Position numbers and translations under genes: made by a program. From positions 1 to 30,876 of the forward strand of contig CALBEV010000088.1 of the NCBI GenBank assembly GCA_937891045.1: a stretch of 30,876 nucleotides of DNA. Direction: 5' to 3'. Shown here in pieces: positions 26,063 to 30,876 of this stretch. Below the pieces are notes generated by a model. The model had not been told where the DNA came from. It worked only from the letters and a program-made list of their open reading frames with translations, and did no database searches. Origin of the DNA: an uncultured Burkholderiales bacterium. GTDB taxonomy: Bacteria > Pseudomonadota > Gammaproteobacteria > Burkholderiales > Burkholderiaceae. The first letter of the stretch is position 1. Each line of letters starts with the position of its first letter.

Positions 26063-26526
26063 AGCTGTGGGTGGTGGCCGTAGGGCTTCGGGTACCCCAC
26101 TGGGCGCAAACCGCTTGGGACGATTACGCCAAGCGCTTTCCTGCAGACATCAAACTCACTTTGAAAACCGTCAAAACAGAGCCGCGCGGCTCACGCACCA
26201 CCGCCCAAATTTGGGCGGCTGAACGCGCCCGCATTGATTCCGCTATTCCCAAAGACTGCCACAAGGTCTGGCTGGACGAAAAAGGGCAACGCCTGACCAC
26301 GGTCGCCTTGTCGCAGCGTTGGTTGAGCTGGCAAGCCAATGCCCAAGACGTGGCGCTCATCATTGGTGGGCCAGATGGCTTTGACCCAGCCATTCGGCAG
26401 TCTGGTGAGGACCTGATCAGTTTGTCTGACCTGACCTTGCCGCACGCCATGGTGCGGGTCTTGTTGGTGGAGCAGCTCTACCGCGCTTGGTCGATTTTGG
26501 CCAACCATCCCTACCACCGCGAATGA
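26059..26526 (+). CDS. rlmH: 23S rRNA pseudouridine-1915 N3-methyltransferase RlmH
   Basis: The 155-aa SPOUT methyltransferase modifies pseudouridine 1915 of helix 69. The SAM-binding I-I-G-G-P-D-G-F-D is near 103 to 111, and the C-terminal knot [16 protein letters not shown] and A-N-H-P-Y-H-R are intact. Starts at an ATGA overlap with rsfS and ends at an ATGA overlap with maf, indicating translational coupling. Confidence 0.97.
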   Translation: MKLWVVAVGLRVPHWAQTAWDDYAKRFPADIKLTLKTVKTEPRGSRTTAQIWAAERARIDSAIPKDCHKVWLDEKGQRLTTVALSQRWLSWQANAQDVALIIGGPDGFDPAIRQSGEDLISLSDLTLPHAMVRVLLVEQLYRAWSILANHPYHRE

Positions 26527-27128
26527 ACCCCTTGCCCTTTGTTTATTTGGCTTCGCAAAGCCCCAGACGGCAGCAGTTGTTAACACAAATCGGTGTGCCT
26601 TTTGAGGTGTTGTTGCCTCAGGATGTGGAAGCTGCCGAAGAATTGGAGCGCGTTCTGCCAGGCGAAACCCCCTTGGCCTATGTCCAACGCGTCACCTTAT
26701 TGAAATTGCAACACGCCAAGACTGAATGCACGCGACTGGCATGGCCTGCGCATCCCATTTTGTGTGCCGACACCACCGTGGCTTTGGGCGCCCTTATCTT
26801 GGGCAAACCACAACATGCAGAAGAGGCCAAAGACATGCTGCAACGTTTGAGTGGCCAAACCCACCAGGTGTTCACCGCCATTGCCATCGCGCATGGGCGA
26901 AAAACCTTGCGAGCACTCAGTCGCTCTAAAGTTCGCTTCGATACATTGAGTGCGCAGGAGATTGAGGCTTATGTGGCTAGCCAAGAGCCCATGGGCAAAG
27001 CCGGTGCCTATGGCATCCAAGGCTTGGCCAGCGGGTTTATTCGGAGCATTCAGGGCAGTTACTCTGGCATCATGGGACTTCCCTTGTTTGAAACCACCCG
27101 GTTGCTGCGCAAAGTAGCTGAAGGTTGA
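26523..27128 (+). CDS. maf: Maf family nucleotide pyrophosphatase (YhdE type)
   Basis: The 201-aa protein hydrolyses dTTP/UTP and modified nucleotides in the YhdE subgroup. The N terminus has [12 protein letters not shown], then C-A-D-T-T-V near 81 to 86 and K-A-G-A-Y-G-I-Q-G near 159 to 167. These match the YhdE rather than the YceF pattern. The start at 26523 is chosen for the ATGA overlap with rlmH. The downstream rng is also its neighbour in E. coli. Confidence 0.95.
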   Translation: MNPLPFVYLASQSPRRQQLLTQIGVPFEVLLPQDVEAAEELERVLPGETPLAYVQRVTLLKLQHAKTECTRLAWPAHPILCADTTVALGALILGKPQHAEEAKDMLQRLSGQTHQVFTAIAIAHGRKTLRALSRSKVRFDTLSAQEIEAYVASQEPMGKAGAYGIQGLASGFIRSIQGSYSGIMGLPLFETTRLLRKVAEG

Positions 27129-27130
27129 AG

Positions 27131-28609
27131 ATGCAGCATGACATTCTGATCAATTGGTCCCCCCAAGAAACACGCGTTGCGATGGTGGAAAACGGCGCTG
27201 TTCAAGAAATCCACATCGAGCGCTCATTGGAGCGTGGCTTGGTGGGCAACGTGTACTTGGGCAAAGTGGCGCGTGTGTTGCCTGGCATGCAATCGGCATT
27301 CATCGACATCGGCATGGACCGGTCTGCGTTTTTGCACGTGGCTGATGTATTCAGCACTACCGCACCGCGACAAACAGATGCGGAAGGCCAAACTGTCGCT
27401 GTATTGCCGATTGAAAAACAAGTGTTTGAAGGTCAGTCCTTGTTGGTCCAAGTCATCAAGGATCCGATTGGCAGCAAGGGCGCAAGGCTGTCCACCCAAA
27501 TCAGCATTGCTGGTCGCTTGTTGGTTTTTTTGCCGCAAGACAACCACATTGGCGTGTCCCAAAAAATACCGCAAGAACAGCGCGACGAGCTGCGCAAACG
27601 CTTGATCAATTTGGCGCACAAAGGGGACGACAAAGGCGGCTTTATTTTGCGCACCAATGGTGAGGAAGCCAGCGACGCCGAGTTGGATGAAGACATCAGC
27701 TATCTTCGTAAAACATGGGCCAAGATCAAAACAGCGAGTGTGCAATTGCCGCCCAAGTCCTTGCTGCACCAAGATTTGAATTTATTGCAAAGAGTTTTGC
27801 GGGACATGGTCTTGGAAACCACCCAAACCATTCGCTTGGATTCAGTTGAACAGCACAACATGTTGCAGCAGTTTGGCAAAGAGTTCATGCCCTCTTCTGT
27901 GGCGAAGTTAGCCCACTACAAAGGTGAGCGCCCCATCTTCGATTTGTTCAATATTGACGATGAGATTCAACTGGCCTTGGGCCGAAAAGTGATGCTGAAG
28001 TCTGGCGGTTACCTGATCATCGACCAAACGGAAGCGCTGACCACCGTGGACGTGAACACGGGTGGATTTGTGGGCGCTCGCAATTTTGACGACACGATTT
28101 TCAAAACCAATCTGGAAGCTGCGGGTGCGATTGCGCGGCAGTTGCGATTGCGTAATTTGGGTGGGGTGATCGTCACCGATTTCATTGACATGCAACGCGA
28201 AGATCACCGCGAAGTCGTTATTCAGGAGCTGCGCAAACATTTGTCCAAAGACCGTGTCAAAACCACCGTGAGTGGTTTTTCATCCTTGGGCTTGGTTGAA
28301 ATGACGCGCAAACGAACCAGAGAATCTTTGGCACAAATATTGTGTGAGCCCTGTGCACATTGCCAAGGCAAGGGCATTGTGAATACCGCTCGCAGTGTGG
28401 CTTACAACATCTTGCGCGAAATTTTGCGTGAAGCGCGACAGTTCAGCCCCAAGGAATTTCGAGTCTTGGCGCCACCTGTTGTGGTGGATCTGTTGCAAGA
28501 AGAAGAAAGCCTGCACTTGGCAGGCCTGAGTGACTTCATTGGCAAGCCCATTTCATTGCAAGCCGAATTCGGCATGGGTCCTGAACAGTTCAGTATCGTG
28601 CTGATTTAG
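27131..28609 (+). CDS. rng: Ribonuclease G
   Basis: The 492-aa endoribonuclease matures the 5' end of 16S rRNA and turns over some mRNAs. An S1-like domain is near residues 36 to 125. The catalytic domain has T-T-V-D-V-N-T-G-G near 304 and V-I-V-T-D-F-I-D-M near 346 (the metal-binding Asp residues). A C-E-P-C-A-H-C zinc-link region is near 405. It lacks the long RNase E C-terminal scaffold. The ATG at 27131 has AAGG upstream. Its stop codon overlaps that of convergent msbA. Confidence 0.95.
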   Translation: MQHDILINWSPQETRVAMVENGAVQEIHIERSLERGLVGNVYLGKVARVLPGMQSAFIDIGMDRSAFLHVADVFSTTAPRQTDAEGQTVAVLPIEKQVFEGQSLLVQVIKDPIGSKGARLSTQISIAGRLLVFLPQDNHIGVSQKIPQEQRDELRKRLINLAHKGDDKGGFILRTNGEEASDAELDEDISYLRKTWAKIKTASVQLPPKSLLHQDLNLLQRVLRDMVLETTQTIRLDSVEQHNMLQQFGKEFMPSSVAKLAHYKGERPIFDLFNIDDEIQLALGRKVMLKSGGYLIIDQTEALTTVDVNTGGFVGARNFDDTIFKTNLEAAGAIARQLRLRNLGGVIVTDFIDMQREDHREVVIQELRKHLSKDRVKTTVSGFSSLGLVEMTRKRTRESLAQILCEPCAHCQGKGIVNTARSVAYNILREILREARQFSPKEFRVLAPPVVVDLLQEEESLHLAGLSDFIGKPISLQAEFGMGPEQFSIVLI

Positions 28610-30366
28610 CCTTGATTGAGCGGCGCTTGCTCATGGCTGACGCTTTTGAGCTTGAACATGGCAGCATAAGCCCCATTTTTCGCCAGCAAACTGGCATGGT
28701 TGCCCATCTCGATCAAGCGGCCTGAGTCCATCACCACGATGCGGTCTGCAGACTCAATGGTCGATAATCGATGCGCGATGATCAATGTGGTTTTTCCTTG
28801 TTGTAGGCGCAGCAGGGCTTCTTGCACCATGCGTTCAGATTCATTGTCCAGCGCTGAAGTGGCTTCGTCCAAAATCAGAATGGGCGCCTCTTTGTAAAGC
28901 GCTCGCGCAATCGCCAATCGTTGTCTTTGACCGCCCGACATGCTGGATGCGTTGTGCCCAACCACGGTGTCGATGCCTTGCGGCAGGCTGCGCAGATAGT
29001 CACCCAAATTAGCCGCTTCCAAACAACGAAGGACTTTCTCCGGTTCAGGAGTTTGGCCCAAGGCCACATTCATGGCCAAACTGTCATTCAAAACCACCAC
29101 ATTCTGGCTGACCATGGCAAATTGACGACGCAAATCGGGCAAGTACCAATCACGCACGCTGACGCCGTCCAGCTTTAAATCGCCCTCTGTCCAATCCACA
29201 AAACGCGGCAAAAGATTGGCCAAGGTGGTTTTGCCAGAGCCTGAGCTGCCAACCAGTGCCACGGTTTCCCCAGGTAAGACGTCTAAATGAACGTCACGCA
29301 ATGCCCAAGGATGGTCTGCTTGATAACGAACACCCAGGTTTTCCCATTGAATGTGCCCACGGGCGTGTGCAGACCGGTGCTGTCCGCCGGTTTCCTGAGG
29401 AGTGTTTTCAATCAATTCCAAACCGCGCTCTAGGGCCGCCAAACCACGGGTGATGGGGCCTGCAATTTCAGACAAATGCTTGATGGGGTTGACCAACATC
29501 AACATGGCGGTCACAAATGACGCGAATCCGCCAACTGTCATATTGCTGTCTTGACTTTGCAACAGCGCAACGCTGATGACAGCCGACAAGGCGATGGCGG
29601 CAAACAATTGGGTCAGCGGTGTGATGCCAGAACTGGCCACCGCCATTTTCATGGTGAGACGCTCGAGTGTGCGACCCAAAGATTCAAAGCGACGGGCTTG
29701 TAAATGTTGAGCCGCATGCAAGCGAATTTCACGGTAAGCCAGCGCAGATTCTTCCACCACATAGGCCAGTTCATCGGTTGCCGCTTGGTTTTTTCGTGTG
29801 AGACCATAAAGACGTTTGCTCATGGCCTTCATTAAAAAACCGACTGAAGGAATCAACAAGGCGACGATCAAACTGAGTTGCCAATTCAAATACAGCAAAT
29901 AGCCAATCAGTGCGATCAGTGTCAGGCTGTCACGAAACAAACTCATGCATGAACCCACCAGCATTTGTGCGCCAGTTTGAACTTCGTAGACCAAGGTGTT
30001 GCCCAAGGTGCTGGCATTTTGCTGCCTGTAAAGGTTCAAAGAGGCATCTTGCAAGCGTTCGAACATGGCCACGCGCAATTTCAACAGGCCTTGGTTGGTG
30101 GCCTTGGCGATGCAGACCTGACCAACAAACATGCTGAGTCCACGAATCGTGTAGAGACCAATCAAGGCCACGGGCACCATCCAAATGGGAAAACTGTTTT
30201 GTTTGAAGCCTTTGTCAAGCAGCGGTTGCAACAAGGCTGGCACCATGGGTTCAGCGATGGCCACAATCAAAAGACAGAACAATGCGGTCACCCAAGCCAA
30301 GGGCGGGTCTACAAAGTACCGGCCTGCTCTTTGCAAGCGTTTAAAGATATTGGATTTCTCGGGCAT
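28606..30366 (-). CDS. msbA: Lipid A export ATP-binding/permease protein MsbA
   Basis: The 586-aa ABC half-transporter flips lipid A-core across the inner membrane. Six transmembrane helices occupy about residues 20 to 300. The nucleotide-binding domain has Walker A G-S-S-G-S-G-K-T-T near 369, the S-M-S-G-G-Q-R-Q-R signature near 474, Walker B I-L-I-L-D-E-A-T-S-A-L-D, and the switch histidine in A-H-R-L-S. Length matches MsbA. Its substrate is made by LpxK and KdsB encoded elsewhere in the window. A generic multidrug exporter is less likely but possible. Confidence 0.92.
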   Translation of the reverse strand: MPEKSNIFKRLQRAGRYFVDPPLAWVTALFCLLIVAIAEPMVPALLQPLLDKGFKQNSFPIWMVPVALIGLYTIRGLSMFVGQVCIAKATNQGLLKLRVAMFERLQDASLNLYRQQNASTLGNTLVYEVQTGAQMLVGSCMSLFRDSLTLIALIGYLLYLNWQLSLIVALLIPSVGFLMKAMSKRLYGLTRKNQAATDELAYVVEESALAYREIRLHAAQHLQARRFESLGRTLERLTMKMAVASSGITPLTQLFAAIALSAVISVALLQSQDSNMTVGGFASFVTAMLMLVNPIKHLSEIAGPITRGLAALERGLELIENTPQETGGQHRSAHARGHIQWENLGVRYQADHPWALRDVHLDVLPGETVALVGSSGSGKTTLANLLPRFVDWTEGDLKLDGVSVRDWYLPDLRRQFAMVSQNVVVLNDSLAMNVALGQTPEPEKVLRCLEAANLGDYLRSLPQGIDTVVGHNASSMSGGQRQRLAIARALYKEAPILILDEATSALDNESERMVQEALLRLQQGKTTLIIAHRLSTIESADRIVVMDSGRLIEMGNHASLLAKNGAYAAMFKLKSVSHEQAPLNQG

Positions 30367-30452
30367 GGGGTCAGCTTGAACTCGTTCTTCTGATTATCGC
30401 CTTGGTCCTCTTTAGCATGGTTAGAATTGTTCTTTTTCTACTCATAGAAGCG

Positions 30453-30876
30453 ATGATCAACTTTTTCCTTCCAATTCTGACTGCCATGGCCATCTCCGTC
30501 GGCTTGGTCAGTTCGGCATGGTCTGAAGTTCGTGTTGAGGTTTCAGGTGTAGGCATCACCCAAATTCCAATTGGCATTGCTTCATTCAAGGGACAAGATG
30601 CCGCGCCGCAAAAACCCGCACTGATCGTTGCGTCTGATTTGGACCGCAGCGGTCAATTCAAAACCATGGATCCCGGCATGGTTTTGGATGACACAAGCCG
30701 CCCCGATTTTGCAGCGATTCGCCAAACCAACACCGATGCCTTGGTCACAGGCAGCATTCAAAAAACTGCGGATGGTCGTTTTGAGGTCAAGTACCGTTTG
30801 TGGGATGTGATCAAAGGCCAAGATTTAGGTGGTCAAAGCTTCTTGGTGGTGGCTTCTGATTTGCGCTTGGTCTCAC
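30453..30876 (+). CDS. tolB: TolB, Tol-Pal system periplasmic protein (3' end beyond window)
   Basis: The first 141 codons are present. A signal peptide (hydrophobic core near residues 4 to 22, S-A-W-S before E-V-R-V) is followed by the TolB N-terminal domain, with I-P-I-G-I-A-S-F near 37 to 44, D-L-D-R-S-G-Q-F near 62 to 69 and the D-A-L-V-T-G-S-I stretch near 96. The C-terminal beta-propeller lies outside. TolB links Pal and TolA for envelope constriction. It is divergent from msbA with no tolQRA directly upstream. Confidence 0.9.
   Translation, partial: MINFFLPILTAMAISVGLVSSAWSEVRVEVSGVGITQIPIGIASFKGQDAAPQKPALIVASDLDRSGQFKTMDPGMVLDDTSRPDFAAIRQTNTDALVTGSIQKTADGRFEVKYRLWDVIKGQDLGGQSFLVVASDLRLVS

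Overview
The window looks like a chromosomal segment of a betaproteobacterium, most likely Burkholderiales and probably Comamonadaceae (Limnohabitans/Rhodoferax-like). I base this on moderately high GC, the gene order exbB-exbD-lpxK-ycaR-kdsB-adk divergent from xseA, a cspD-like gene divergent from clpS-clpA, and enoyl-CoA hydratase and PaaH sequences typical of that family. It is mostly core genome. There are no insertion sequences, integrases, CRISPR arrays or phage genes.

Region 1 (1-2557) is the most accessory part. It holds the 3' part of a tRNA-Arg(TCT), two tandem, distantly paralogous exported proteins that share six cysteines, and a divergently transcribed, AT-richer lipoprotein predicted to be a six-bladed beta-propeller. 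None of the three proteins has a function I can name.

Region 2 (2566-9513) is catabolic. On the minus strand, PaaH-type 3-hydroxyacyl-CoA dehydrogenase and an enoyl-CoA hydratase/isomerase are followed by a Crp/Fnr regulator, an APH-like phosphotransferase, an ACAD10/11-type acyl-CoA dehydrogenase and a YfcG-like glutathione transferase. The phosphotransferase plus dehydrogenase pair corresponds to the two halves of animal ACAD10/11 and resembles the LvaA/LvaC logic of 4-hydroxyacyl-CoA breakdown. A second GST gene is divergent from paaH.

Region 3 (9529-11618) is the SOS node: lexA with a 91-aa unknown gene directly behind it, and two tandem CTG-N10-CAG LexA boxes in the short gap shared with a divergent L-asparaginase gene.

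Region 4 (11670-15484) is one minus-strand run, exbB-exbD-lpxK-ycaR-kdsB-adk, combining an energy-transducing inner-membrane pair with lipid A/KDO synthesis and adenylate kinase. xseA diverges from it. A DUF192 protein and icd form a second divergent pair, and icd converges on a cspD-like cold-shock gene.

Region 5 (19160-28609) is a tightly packed plus-strand run: clpS-clpA (N-degron proteolysis), yebC, purD, hemF, nadD, rsfS, rlmH, maf and rng. It links proteolysis, cofactor and purine synthesis, and ribosome/RNA maturation. It ends with stop codons interlocked with convergent msbA. A partial tolB begins at the right edge.

The items most worth following are the six-cysteine paralog pair, the lexA-linked 91-aa gene with its double SOS-box region, the split ACAD10/11-like module, the hairpin-encoded tail of the cold-shock protein, and a three-arm switch-like repeat behind the second GST gene. 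I did not find a clear, complete new system; these are leads of moderate strength.
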